A DNA stretch of 64,000 bases from contig VKHL01000099.1 in NCBI GenBank assembly GCA_015146655.1, positions 42,089 through 106,088 on the forward strand, given 5' to 3'. The notes under the pieces are model-generated. The model was not told where the DNA came from. It saw only the letters and a program-made list of their open reading frames with translations, and made no database searches. Shown piece by piece: positions 1-12,800 of this stretch (the first letter of the stretch is position 1; every line of letters starts with the position of its first letter). The position numbers were made by a program, and so were the translations under genes. The stretch comes from Ochromonas danica. Its lineage: Eukaryota > Sar > Chrysophyceae > Chromulinales > Chromulinaceae.

Positions 1-528
<528 letters not shown>

Positions 529-3500
529 TCAAGAAATACTCAAGCCAATGTCATTGGAAAGAGGGTTTTCAACAGATTCTGTGCTTGAATCAACAGAAGC
601 TGAAGCTTTAAGATCACTTTCCGATGTGACCTTCGCTGAAGTCCATCGACTCATGAGGCTTGCCAAGGAGAGAGAGGAGCGTGCCAAATTAATGCCTGGG
701 ATGCGACTCAGTAACTCAACATCGTACTTTTCTCTCGCCTCAGTGAAGAAGTAGTTCTCCGGTAATTGAAACCTGTCGAAAATTATCACAAGGAAAATTG
801 CTATCACAATGGTGGAGATGGGGGCCCAGATTGAGGCTTCCCATCCCAGTTGATCGCCAGCCATGTCAAGGGTGGCCATCCCTACAAAGATTCCAGACCC
901 TAAAGCCAGCAAGAAAAGACAACGTCGAGGGGCTAAGCCAACCTTTTTGCAAACGTCATTGAGCTGAATTGTATCTGGGTTGACCAGGGAAGAATGGGAT
1001 AAATGGATTGTGGAAGGAGTTGCAGCTCGCATTAACCATCTGCCCATGAGCACTTCCCAAGTGAATGTCGCAATGCACACTAACACTGCCGCAACAACGC
1101 CAAGAGCAGGATAAAATATACCAAAGGTTAGCTGGATCAAAATATGATGAACTGCCGAGGCCAAGATGAATGCTGGAAAAAGCAAGCGTTTGTATGGCCG
1201 AGAAGAGCTTTCTGATGATGTCCCTGAGCGCTGGATATCTCTTTCGGCACGAACGGTTTTCTGCAAATCGTTCAACGACAAGAAAGAAGAATCAGCGCTT
1301 TCTTTCTTCGTAGAGGGAGAATGCAACGAGGAGACATGTCCATTATCGTCATTGTGGTCTTTGGGATGCGAATGATCTCCTGCAGCGTCTCCCAATTCAG
1401 TCGTTGATTGATCGCGATAATCAGAGTCGACATACAAGATAAGGGGATAAAAGATCTGAAGTGATTGCAAGTGTTTATTTTTCCTACCCCATATAATGAA
1501 CATAGAGCCTAGAGGAACTGCAAAAGACAGGAAGATGTAGGAAATGAAGAAAATGGGCACATAGTTGGTAATCACCGTTGAGTAGCAATTATAGTTGTAG
1601 ATAAATTGAGGAGTGTAAGAAGCTGTTGTATAGAATGTACTATAACCGCCAGTGCAATTCGTGGTGCCAAGCGCGTAGAACGCACAATAGGAAAACTCCT
1701 CGCTTTCCGTAGAACTGGACTGGACATTAAAAATATCAAAAAAGCACTGCGTGTCCACCGCCATGACGGCCAGTGCAGAAATGCAAATGCTATTAAGAAA
1801 AAGAACAGAACACTTCAAGAACATTCTCGACATGGATGATAGTCCAGGAAGACGATTGATCATTGAGGGCACCAGTACAGCCGTCCACAAAACATCGATC
1901 GCACCCAAAGAAAGTTCCAACAACACCTTCACTGTGAAGATGCTATTGAAAGACACCAGTAGATACACTATACCTGCTTTGATAGACAAAACCACAAGGA
2001 GGTTGATGAAAATAATTGAGAAAGAAATCCACAGGGACGAACTCTTCCATCGATTTAGCCAAGCCGTCATGCTATCCGAACCAGAAGAAACAGGGATGGA
2101 CCGCACAATAGCAAACAGAGTCCAGCTAATCAAGATGCACCACAAGAGAATGACGGCAATGGCAGGATGTGCTCCAGAAAGAAAAACACCAGATAATTCC
2201 CAGCGGTACTGCAAAGTGTATGTTCGGTAGTAGACTTTTAGACCAGCATAAAGAGGCAGGCCTATTAAGATGGTCAAGGCCATCAGAGTCACCGATAATC
2301 TGGACAATGCATGCATGGAAATTGAGAATTGGGCCAAGTTAGTCAATGCGGGGAAATGCTGTGCTTCTTCGACAATCTCCGACATCTTTGCTCGCCAAAG
2401 AAAGACTGTAATGCAAAAGCACATCAATCTCTCTAGACTGTCTGACGATTGGTCATCCAAGTTGCCAAGCATCTCATACATCTCTTCGAATCGATTGTTC
2501 CATAGCACTGTGGCCATCATCACTACCTTACGATACACCGAAATGCCTTCCATTTTCATCCCAAGCTTTCGATGCTGTATTACATAAACACTATATATTG
2601 CCACGCTGAAGGCGATAGCCAGCATGGCCAGCATGACATACATACAATATAGGGAAATATCCACCAAATTAGACCCACAGACAAACGAATTTCTGTTTGG
2701 ATCGTGAACAGGAGGCTGGTGATCGTTAGAACAAGAGAAAATATTCCCTTCGACTATGTCGATCTTGTAAGCCCTGGAAATCTCCAATGGAACTATTCCA
2801 GAGAGTCGATTAGTGTTGAGAGTAAGAGATACTGTATTAGGCTGATCGCCATTGTAGGAATAATGAAGGTCTCCAATATCCTCGATCAATCCTACAAACT
2901 TATTGTTTGCTAAATTTAGATTTGTGAGCAGAGTCCACTCTTGCAAGGTCGATGGGATGCTGCCTGACATGCTATTATATGATAAATCTAAGTCCGACAG
3001 ATTCCCGTAGCGGTCTAGGTCAGGAATTTTGCCAGTGAGGCCATTGCCAGACAAGTGCAAAGTGGAGAGATTGGCCATGTTGGACCAAATACAATAAGGA
3101 ATTCCGCTAGACAACTTTTTGGAATAGGTAGGACCGCCGTCAATTGATGGCCAAATTGGCTTTGCGCACCAGGCATTAAGATCATCTAAAATCAAACTTT
3201 TCAGCTCCACGGCCTTGCAAAGTGCATCAGGAATTGAGCCCTCAAAGCAGTTGTGATAGGCAGTAAAATAGAGCAAGGAAGGGCCGAACATAGTTTGTGG
3301 AATATCTCCATCAAAAGGGTTCAATGCAATATTTACTATTTGCAAATTGGTTTGTGTGGTAACGTTGAAGGCTTGGTCAATAGGGCCAGATAAGATGTTG
3401 TCGTTGATCAAGACAAGATTTAGCACGGGCAAAGTGGACAAGCTTGCTGGCAAGCTTCCAGAGAAGAAATTACTATAAATGGTGAGTTGTTGTAACTCCT

Positions 3501-4536
3501 TCCAACTTCCTACATTATCTGGCAGAGTGCCCATGAGGAAATTAGTATCAAGAGAGAAAATAACCAATTTGGTCCATTGGTTGCAAGCCCATGGCAAGGG
3601 TCCCGTAAATGAGTTTTCAAATCCTAAAAGGTATTGAACGGCTGTCAACGATGTCATCAGTGATATATTTCCATAAAATTGATTTTGTTGGAGATAAAAA
3701 TAGGCTAGTTTGTTCAGTCTTGTGAGACAGGATGGTAATGGCTCATGAAACAGGTTTCTGCTCAACGCGAGAATGAAGAGCGAAGGTAAGCACAAGTTAT
3801 CAATAGAGCCATAGAAGGAGTTGGAGCTCAGATAGAGAGAGCGTAGATTAACCAACCCAGTGGTATTGGGCACAGGACCAGTGAAATAATTAGAAGAGTA
3901 TGAAATATAAACCAACTTCGGCAAGGAGCCAAAAGATGGCAAGGAGCCTTCCAATTGATTTTTGTGGAATGAGATCTCAACCAACTGAGTGAGGTTTTGG
4001 TGTAGGCAGGCGGGGATTGTTCCCGATAATTCGTTGTAACGGATCTGCAATTGAGTCAGATTGCTCAGAGAGCAAAGTCCAGCAGGGATGTAGCCCTGGA
4101 GATTGTTGTAATCTAGCACTAATTCTAATAGATTGGTGAGGTTCGCCATACCCGGGGGCAGGGAGCCCGTCAGATTGTAGGAAACTAACTCTAACTTCCT
4201 CACGAAGGAACCGGCGGATCCATTTTGACAAGTCACTCCCTGCCAGTCATCACACGGATTAACAACTTCAGTGGAGAAGTCCCACTTGTTCCCATAGGTG
4301 GACAAGGGATAGAGCCAAGTCCAGTTATAGCCATTGGTGGCGTAGTACAGATCTCGCAGGGCTGTGATCTCCTCGGAGGAAGGGGGCGGGAGAGCGGAGG
4401 AGCTCTTCAGCGCTAAGGACAGCGCCAAGGATTCTCTCCCTTCGAGGTCTCGAGCATTTGATTGTGTCCAGCACGCAGTCAGCAGCAGCCACGGCAGCAG
4501 CAGCAGCAGCAGCCAGCAGCCCGGGCGATCTTTCAT
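529..4536 (-). CDS. LRR protein with polytopic membrane domain
   Basis: A single-exon protein of 1335 residues, starting at the Met (4536) directly followed by a strong signal peptide (KDRPGCWLLLLLLPWLLL); an in-frame Met 18 codons upstream (4590) is less suitable. After cleavage comes an LRRNT-like segment (NPCDDWQGVTC), then about 20 plant-type LxxLxLxxNxLxGxIP repeats to roughly residue 650. The C-terminal half holds about eleven hydrophobic helices with a Ser/Asp/His-rich loop between the seventh and eighth. The LRRs should face outside or the lumen, and the helices form a channel- or receptor-like body. No kinase domain is present, unlike plant LRR receptor kinases. Ligand and function are unknown. 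Similar LRR-plus-many-helices designs occur in photosynthetic stramenopiles, but I cannot name a characterised homologue. Confidence 0.8.
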   Translation of the reverse strand: MKDRPGCWLLLLLLPWLLLTACWTQSNARDLEGRESLALSLALKSSSALPPPSSEEITALRDLYYATNGYNWTWLYPLSTYGNKWDFSTEVVNPCDDWQGVTCQNGSAGSFVRKLELVSYNLTGSLPPGMANLTNLLELVLDYNNLQGYIPAGLCSLSNLTQLQIRYNELSGTIPACLHQNLTQLVEISFHKNQLEGSLPSFGSLPKLVYISYSSNYFTGPVPNTTGLVNLRSLYLSSNSFYGSIDNLCLPSLFILALSRNLFHEPLPSCLTRLNKLAYFYLQQNQFYGNISLMTSLTAVQYLLGFENSFTGPLPWACNQWTKLVIFSLDTNFLMGTLPDNVGSWKELQQLTIYSNFFSGSLPASLSTLPVLNLVLINDNILSGPIDQAFNVTTQTNLQIVNIALNPFDGDIPQTMFGPSLLYFTAYHNCFEGSIPDALCKAVELKSLILDDLNAWCAKPIWPSIDGGPTYSKKLSSGIPYCIWSNMANLSTLHLSGNGLTGKIPDLDRYGNLSDLDLSYNSMSGSIPSTLQEWTLLTNLNLANNKFVGLIEDIGDLHYSYNGDQPNTVSLTLNTNRLSGIVPLEISRAYKIDIVEGNIFSCSNDHQPPVHDPNRNSFVCGSNLVDISLYCMYVMLAMLAIAFSVAIYSVYVIQHRKLGMKMEGISVYRKVVMMATVLWNNRFEEMYEMLGNLDDQSSDSLERLMCFCITVFLWRAKMSEIVEEAQHFPALTNLAQFSISMHALSRLSVTLMALTILIGLPLYAGLKVYYRTYTLQYRWELSGVFLSGAHPAIAVILLWCILISWTLFAIVRSIPVSSGSDSMTAWLNRWKSSSLWISFSIIFINLLVVLSIKAGIVYLLVSFNSIFTVKVLLELSLGAIDVLWTAVLVPSMINRLPGLSSMSRMFLKCSVLFLNSICISALAVMAVDTQCFFDIFNVQSSSTESEEFSYCAFYALGTTNCTGGYSTFYTTASYTPQFIYNYNCYSTVITNYVPIFFISYIFLSFAVPLGSMFIIWGRKNKHLQSLQIFYPLILYVDSDYRDQSTTELGDAAGDHSHPKDHNDDNGHVSSLHSPSTKKESADSSFLSLNDLQKTVRAERDIQRSGTSSESSSRPYKRLLFPAFILASAVHHILIQLTFGIFYPALGVVAAVLVCIATFTWEVLMGRWLMRAATPSTIHLSHSSLVNPDTIQLNDVCKKVGLAPRRCLFLLALGSGIFVGMATLDMAGDQLGWEASIWAPISTIVIAIFLVIIFDRFQLPENYFFTEAREKYDVELLSRIPGINLARSSLSLASLMSRWTSAKVTSESDLKASASVDSSTESVENPLSNDIGLSIS

Positions 4537-4852
4537 GCCAATGAACTGAAAACTGAGAACACCAAGAACAGACAGCAGAACAGCGTCCATCAGTCAGCAG
4601 CAGGCGGTTTATCCAAAAAACGTGTTCATGGGAAGACTTCTGCTGGGGAGTTACGGCAGAAGGCAACAGTTGTGGACTATACTGCTGTAGATATGGACAA
4701 ACTTGTGTGTAAAGCAAGAAAACTAACTGTCTAGTATGCACTTGTCAGTCTTCACCGTCTCTCTCGTTAGTGCTTAACATATCAACCAATCAACCTGCTG
4801 CTGGGATCCTCATAAAAGAAACTACTACCACTGCACTGCATCATCATCACTA

Positions 4853-6473
4853 TCAAACACCATGAACAGTCACGGTGCCGTCTTGAGAAGAAACGAACAG
4901 AGATTGGCCGAAGGCTCCCCAAGCCACGCCATGCAGAGGGGAGGGAGCGGTTACCCCGTAGGCTTCACTCCATTCCTTCACGATCTGCACAGACAGCCTG
5001 CCCAATCCTGACTCGCTCTCTTTGCCCACCACAGCCAAGTAAGAGCCCGAATGATCGAAACGCACGGCATTTGCTTCAGACATTCCCACTGAGAAGCACA
5101 TGCAAGAGACATATATTAGCATTAGCAGATCAACGAGTGGAGACGATCAGCGCAATCTCTCATCACTCACCTTGCAACGTCTTTGTGGATTTGAGCTTGC
5201 GCAGATCCCAAATCTTGACAACTCCATCGCGTGCAGTGGTGGCCGCGAGATAACCATTCTCAGAGAAGTCCACCCCAGTTAAGGCCCCAGTGTGCTCCTC
5301 AAGCTTCGCCACGCACTGCTGCTCACGGATGTCCCAGATGCCCAAGCGACCTGACCGAGAGCCCAAACCCAAAACAAGTCCATCGGGGTGCAGGCGGGCT
5401 GCAGAGAATGCCGTGCCCTCCTCCTCAACGCTGCGGAGGCAAAGTCCACGCGAAAGATCAAAAATGCGCCAGTATGAGTCCTCGCTAACGGAGATGGCTA
5501 GTGGCAGGGAGGAGTGTGCAGTCAGTCCAGTCACACCTCCTAGGTGGTGGCGGTAACGGAAAGTTGCCACCGCCTGCTCCTGTTGATCTATCTTCCAAGC
5601 CGTTAACGTTCTATCTAACCCTGCTGTAATAAAAGCAGGAGAGGAGGATTGGCCTTCAGGCAGAAAGACTGCCGAGGTGATGGCGGCCTCGTGGGCCTTC
5701 GGGGCGGTCAGCACGACTGCACGGCGAGCGCTGCTCAGGACCTGCACGCCTCCCGCATCGTCTCCCACCAACACCAATCCCTCTTGGTCGTCAGGGGATA
5801 AGGCGGAGGCGAAGTTGGTGTCCAAGGTGGTGAAGGCGGAGGGTGGAGAGGATCGGAAGACTTCCAGGCGGTGCTGCTCTCGCATCTTGGCCACTGCCTC
5901 CTTCCGCACTACATGCTCAGAGACCTTGCGGTGCTTTCGAGCAGAGGACAGATTCTTACAGACGGCATTGAGCTCATCCAGGAGGTCGTTGCTGATGCCC
6001 GCCTCTGCAGGCACAGCTGCAGGAGCCGCGGCCTCCACCTCCATCGCCCCCTCCGCGGAGGCCTGAGGCGGCTGGGCCTGCACAGTACGCAACAACTCAA
6101 ATGCCTCATCGCGCTCGCGAACTAGCCGAGCGACAACACGGCAGGCGGCATCGTGTTGGTAGAGCGCCTGCGCCAGTTCCTTGCGAGTGAGGTCCAGCTG
6201 CTGCCGCAGGGAGAACACCTCCAGAGTGAGGTCGTCCCACTCCTTCTGAAGGATTGATATGATTCCAGGGGTGCCGCTGGCCAGTCCCTTGGATTTGATT
6301 TGATTGGGTGTGCGGATGGCCAGGAGGGAGTCTTGGGACAGCGTCTCGCCCGTCACGGGGCACTTGTTGGACTCTGCGATGGCCCTCTCAATCAAAGAGC
6401 GTTCATAGACAAGCCGAGTGGTAGTAGAGACCACAGGATCCTTGGGAACCTCGCCAGAAATTGCGCATATCAT
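4853..6473 (-). CDS. PRP19: Pre-mRNA-processing factor 19 (U-box, WD40)
   Basis: Two exons, 6473-5171 and 5088-4853, joined by a GT-AG intron in phase 1 give 512 residues, the usual PRP19 size. The start is the Met before ICAISGEVPKDPVVS, the conserved beginning of the U-box; the frame is open further upstream, but that extension does not resemble the family. Order: U-box (about 1-60), Prp19 tetramerisation and coiled-coil segment (about 65-140), a linker rich in Pro/Ala/Glu, then WD40 repeats with motifs such as VKIWDLRK. PRP19 is the E3 ubiquitin ligase core of the NineTeen complex, which stabilises U5/U6 during spliceosome activation. It is divergent from the CHAT-domain gene starting at 6809. 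A second splicing factor, CWC27, lies at 18172-20033, probably by chance. Confidence 0.95.
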
Positions 6474-6808
6474 GGTTGACCTTTTCAATCGTTCCCCTGG
6501 CTTCACCTCCAGACCTTTCGAAACAAAAAACGGGTTTGTCACGATCGGGAAGAGCGCGTTCCTGTTCCATGGAATCCAAGTCATTCCAACGCTCACCCCC
6601 ACCAATAATCACAGAATTCTGCTGATTGGATTTTTGGGACAAGAAAAACAGTTTTTCAAAGGCTGAAAATCCACTCGTCGCATTCAAGTGAAAAGGTCCA
6701 AGCAATGGGAATTGATGGAAAGAAATAGCTCCTCTCTGTTCTTTCTTCATTCAAACCATCATTTTTCCCATCCCATCCCTTGGATTATTTTTAGAGATTT
6801 AAATAGTA
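6474..6808. promoter_or_regulatory. Shared upstream region of PRP19 and the CHAT gene
   Basis: A 335-base gap between two divergent start codons. It must carry both promoters and 5' UTRs. An A/T-rich patch (TTATTTTTAGAGATTTAAATAG) lies just before the plus-strand ATG. No canonical TATA box at the expected distance is convincing. Confidence 0.4.
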
Positions 6809-9800
6809 ATGAGCAGCTATTCGAATATTTTCGAGGAGGAGATGGTGCGGCTGGCGGAGGAAATGTCTCTGCAAGACGCGGCGGGCCTCAGCTTCTATGG
6901 CCTCGGCGGTGGAGAGGCTGGCAAGAACCGACTGCAAGCCTCTGAAGAAATTGTTCAAGAGTACTTGGAGCTGAAGGAGAGCTTTCCATTGGGCAGCGAA
7001 GAGGAGCTGAGCGATGGGCCCATTTCCGACAACCAGCTGCGGGCGCTCTTCAGCGGAGAGAATGGCTTGGACAGTGGCAGCGACCGCCTGTCCATCTCCT
7101 ACTCCAGAGCCACCTCGAGAGATCATTACCGACCATCTCTGAGTCAGAGTCAAGCGCAGTCTCGGCTGTCTCTGCGGGAAGAAGACGTCCGGCACACCAT
7201 CCAGACCATCCACCGCAACCTGCTCTGGTACCGCAACCACATCGTAGACAAGATCGAGGAGACCAACGAGGTAAGCCAATAGTGGGAAGAAGACTCTATT
7301 CTGGGCGATCCCTGACTGACTGTGTGTGTGTGGTTGGTTGTACAGGAGCAAAACCTCGCGACCTTGTTAGCGCTGAACGACAAGGTGTCCGCCATGCTGG
7401 CCAAGACAGAGACACTGATAGAACAAGACACCGTATTCGATAACACATCCTTTCTCGGTGAGCATCCTTCTTCGCCAGATCACGAGCAATTGGGCAGGAC
7501 TTCCATTCCTGCCTATTCCAACGCGATCGTCGACAACGCGATCTACACTCTGCGACGAGGAGGAGATCGGCAAGCGATCCTGCAGGCTGTGGAAGACTTA
7601 ATCAAGTTAGGCGATTTTACTGGCACAGTCTCTCTATCAGCAGTCAAGCAAATGACTTCCGCGGGGACATTGCAAGTGCTGCTGACAACTCTCTCGCGAG
7701 CAGGAGACTGGCCGGAAGTGGAATTACTGCTTTGCAAGGTTATATCAATTCTAGTGACCCATGAGGACGATTGGACTCTTCTGAAGCATAGTGCGACTGA
7801 CATACTGACTGCTTTGTATGCCTTGGAGATGAAGAATCAGTCTCGCACAGCAGCCCCACAGCCTACTGGTCCAGTCCAAAGCGGCGCTCTGTCGCTTGAC
7901 TTTCTTCCGCAAATTGACGAGTCGACTCATTCGGCAGAACCTCCTGAACCAGTGGATGATATTCGCGCGCTGATAGCGGCTGTGGTTGTCAAGTTGTCCA
8001 GCGTCTTGTCCTCTGACTGGTCCATGCAGAAGTTTCCGTTTGGAGATGATACGCTGCTTGGTGCCAGTGGGGGTGGAATGCCAAGCTACGAGCAGAAAGG
8101 TCGCTTCCGAGCACAATCCAAAGCCAATAAGGTGACAAGCTTGGAGACTGCTTTGACGGCCTCTGCGGATGCTAACAGCACGTTGAATGCCTTGATCAAC
8201 ATTGTTTCAACCATCGTCGAAGCCTCTCTTGTCAACACACGCGTCACCTCTCATGATAGCGGGGCACAAGAGAGTTTCTTCAACCCCACAAGGCAATCGA
8301 CGATCTCCACGATGGCATCTCCTCTTTGCAGACCAACTACAGTCGATGGTAACAGTCGAGATGCCGTGATGTCCAGTCTTGAAGGTCCGTTGAAAGATCT
8401 TCAGCAGAAAACTTCCTTCGCCAGCATGGTGATGGACACGGAGGCCTTCCTGTTGAAGTACTTCAATCTGAGTTTGGAAGATTTCGTCGCGGGACGTATT
8501 GAGAAAGCTCGCAATCCTGTAGATCGCGCGGCTGTTCTTTGTTCCTCTGCGCTGGCCACTTTGGCTGAAGTCGTGCAGTGCAGGCCTGGCCTAGTGGCTC
8601 GAGGAGTGCTTGGCATGATCAAAGCTTGGCTAGAGGTTGGCTGTGTGGTCTTCGAGAACATTCGCTCCCTCCTTCTCTACGACCTCAGACCAGAGCAAGA
8701 CAACGTGATATTCCAAGCCTCTTTCATGACGCTCTTCACCCCCACCTTCGACCTTCTGTCAAACATTTGTGCTGCCTTTGTTTCGATAACGGGAGGAACG
8801 GACGGCCGCTTTCGGTCAATTCCCTGCTCTATCTCCACTCAATTGGGAGGAGGAAGAGACTATATTGTGGGATGGATCGATGCGCAGATTCTAGCTGAAG
8901 GCCTCCCTGATGTCTTGGTGCGTCTCATTCTCTCGGGACACGAGCCCTTCCTCAGAATAGAAGACCTCAAGCAAAGCACTCACAGCGTGCTTCCTGCCAT
9001 TATTGGCATGTACACTTCCCAAATCCTCTTTCAGTTATGTTCTCGCACGCAAAATCGCCATCGACTGCAAGGCAACGCCATTCCCTTCGCTTGCTGTATG
9101 ATCTTCGAGGCAACTGCTGGCCAAGTGAAGCACAGCGTGACGCAAGAATGCGAGGAGGACTCAGTCGCCTTGTCCTCAGTGTCCATCTTCCGAGTCATAT
9201 TCGAGTACGGAGGGATTGCCTTGAGCCCTCGCGTCGTCTTGAGCGAAGAACTGCAAGCAGAGGAAACGTTCCTCACCACTTCCTTCGCCATGAAACCTCC
9301 CTCTCTAAAGCCCGCCAACAATCCAAACTCACGATGGGAAAAGGCTATTTCCCCTGTCAGCACATGTTTCGCAGTAATAGCTGCCATCACAGCCTCCTGC
9401 TTGGATACAATCACTTTCTACCTTGTTGATGAAACTACGAAGAGCAACTCGTTATTCAAGTCCAACAGCCTCAACAGTTCTCCTTTCTCCATCCCCAACA
9501 TGTCCCTCGTCAACCTCATGAGCAGTCCGCGCGTCGTGGAGGCAATCTCCATGGCTACCTCTTTTTTGCCCAAAGGTCTGGGACGTCTTTCGTGTGCGCG
9601 CCTAATCTATTCGTTGACAGAGAATCCTTCCTCTCTCAAAGCTCTGTATGAAGGGTCCGTGATGGACGTCCTCGTGTGGATTAGCTCAGAGAGCGAAGAG
9701 GCGCAAAGAAGTGCATCGGTCTCCACCAAGGAGGCTGCTATTCCTGCGAATATTGATGGAGGAGTGGGGGAGAGAGAGGATGGATTGAGCATCATCTCTG

Positions 9801-12800
9801 TCTTGTTTCCCTCGAGGAAGTTGGGACTGGAGCGGGGGGTTAGTAACCATAGCACCGTGAGTGGCATGACATCTTCCGTGCGATCGCGGTCGCATTCAGA
9901 GCATCGCCTTGCACATCCTCAACTCTCTCCCTCTCAAGGCATGGATGATAGCTATACTCGCTACCTGCAGGGAGTGGAGGAAGAGACAAAGGAGGAGGAG
10001 TGGGAGAAACAAGAAGAGCAGAACATGGCCACTGAGGAGACTCTCACTGTTTGCTATGCTCTGGCTAACCTTTGTGAGGCAGGTTCGCAGTATGCATTGA
10101 GAATGGCTGACAATGGCCTCTTCACCATTATGACTCGAATCGTTACGAGCGAGAACGTGGAGACCAAACACCAAGCCTTGCGCTGCATGTATGCGATGTG
10201 TCAGGCCATGGCTTGGTGCACTAATAACACGTTCTTGACTGCCGAAGAAAGAAGGCAGCCAGCTAAGAAGGAGGATATTTCCTCAGCCTATGAAGTGCTC
10301 ATTGCGAACATCAAATGCATGTCAGTACCTGCACAGCGGGTCGCCATCGCCACGCTGTCTCAGTTAGCTTTGATCTCCAGTGAAATCAAGGATAGGATCG
10401 TTGAAGAATGCTTGCGCACCTTGGTGAGCATGCTGGTCGACCGACGCAATGACCGCGATGTACGCAATGCCTGCGAAGAGGTTCTCAAGAGCCTCGGCTT
10501 CACTTCCGGCACAAAAGATCTCGAGACTTGCGGCTTTGACTTCGAAATTCTCAAGGATTGGTATACCATCCAACGCTCACTAAAACCACAAGAAGAAGCC
10601 TTGGAGCAGCTGCGTGATTGGATCAGTCGGCTCTTCCTTGTCGAAGAATACGATAATAATGACATGGAACTGCAGAGAAGCAACCACCTCCATCGTCATA
10701 ACCTCAGTCTCTTGCAGAACGGTTATGCGAATAAAGACAACAGCGAGTCTGAAGTTTATCATTTGATTGACGAGGCGGCAGCTATTCTTCACACAGAAAT
10801 CGTGCACAGCGATCGCCCTGGCTACCTCCGCGAGAATACTGGCGGTGCAGCGCAATCCAGCTCTTCGGGTCTGTCGCTGTCTTTGCCTCAGCTTCAGCGT
10901 CACTTCACGGATGGTCTGCTCAAGTTTCTTCCATTTTGTTCGCCGAAGGCTCTTTTTCAAGACCTCAGTCAGCACAGCGATGTGGATGGAAAAGGATCGG
11001 TCAGTATGCGATCAAGCAGCAAGGACTTCCAGAGCATGAGTCTCTCAATGCATCGCGCGCCCGCTGCCTCTTCTTCTTCCTATCGTGCATGGGATGGGTA
11101 TCGTTGGATTGATCGACCGCCCATCGGTGTGACTTATTTGCTGGATCTCTTCTACACCTCCAAGATGCACCAGTGGCTGCTCACTGATCTCACTTCACTC
11201 GGTGTTTGCTTTCCTGTGGGCTTCGGAGCTGCTTCGGGGATGATTGATCGAGATTGTGAAGATGAGCTACGCTTGTCCTTCATCATTCCTCATCCTCATC
11301 CTATCTATGCGGTGTTGCTACCCACGCGCAGTTATCAGACGTTTGCTCGCGTAGGCCGCATGCTCCAGCGTCTGTTTGACACTTGCGCTGCTCCTTCGCC
11401 CCCTTCGAGTGCTCCCCACAATTCAGGCTCGCAGTCGCGACAGCTTTGGGCGCTCTGCTTCAACGAGTCGGATTTCCATGGAGACTTCCACACAACTTTA
11501 TTGACTACTTTACAGCGTTGTCCGCAGATTTGTAGTCTGTCCTTCTCTTCTTCGAGATGCATGGAGGAAGATGCTTTGCTTGGGCATTTAGTTGGCCAGC
11601 TGCCCTCGAATATTCGTTTCGTCTCTTTCAAGAGTACTCTTTCAAAGGAAAGCGTACAAGCACTGTGCATAATGCTTCGCAACCACAATGAAGCGTTCAT
11701 GCCTCCCGTGGACTTCGAGGGAGAACTACCGCGAAGTGCGAGCAAGTCTGTCAAAGCTTCTCCTTCCACTTCTTACAGAGACAACAGCGGAAAGAATATG
11801 AACAAGGGATTATTGGGGCTAGCATTAACACACATGACCTTCGAAGGCTCGGAACTGGAACATATAATCAGTCTACTGCAACCGCCGCCGCTTCCCAGGC
11901 CTCCATCCTTCGCCTTCGTCAAAGCTGGAGGTACACCTGCTTCTGAGAAGCTGAAAGCTGACCCTTCCTCCACTCCCAACAGCAGACCAACCAGCGAGAA
12001 GTCTGTTTTCGTTGGTGGCTCTTATTTTACCAGTCCTCGCTCATCTTTTACTGCCACGCCGGTTGCCGCGCCGCAGCCCATGTCAGCTTCGCCAGCTGGC
12101 CATCGGGAGAGTGTGCGCGGCCTGCGCTATCTTGATCTCAGCCATAATCGCCTGTCAGACACGCAATGCGCCATTATTTTACTTGCTGCTATTTCTGGTC
12201 CCCTGGAAGGTCTGGAGCTGGGAGGGAATTGGATTTATCGAGGGACCAACTTCATCAACGCCATGGACTCCTTCTCAGCTGAAAAGTTTGCTGTCAAACC
12301 CAACAGATTGCGTTACCTTGGACTCTCGCAGAACAATCTCACCCACAGAGCGCTCTCCTCTATCTTGCACAAGCTATTCTCGAACACTTCGTTGACTTCA
12401 TTGGACTTATCAGCAAATGGCATTGAAAGCAATGTCTCAAATAATGAACTCCTTCGTTGCTTTATGAAGCGCAATCAAGGCCTTCGCGTGCTCGACTTGA
12501 GCTATAACAAGCTGTCTGCTGAGAGTTTCAAAGAAATCGAGCTGGGATTGCTGGAGAATCACACGCTTTTGCTGATGCCATTGGCTGGTAACGGTTCAGA
12601 CTTTTCCAAAACAATCGAATTGATCCAAACGAAGTTGCGAAATAATCGTTTGTTCTATAAAGCGCGTAGTAGCGAAGGCTTTGTTCGCGAAGACAACTCG
12701 GTCTATCACACGGAGGACGTGTCGTCTCGCATCAGCTTGTCAGAGCCAGAAGAGTTGGCTTTGCATATGTTGGATCTTCCCGTTGCCACGGCGGAGGCAG

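Noticed and set aside
548-754. Plus-strand 68-residue frame at the left end
   Set aside because: It overlaps the 3' end of the LRR gene on the other strand and has no recognisable domain.
1606-2587. Several plus-strand frames of 77-159 residues inside the LRR gene
   Set aside because: Antisense shadows of the continuous 1335-codon gene, with no independent motifs.
4462-4741. Plus- and minus-strand frames around the 5' end of the LRR gene
   Set aside because: They are driven by a CAG/CAA-rich stretch and the signal-peptide codons. No conserved content.
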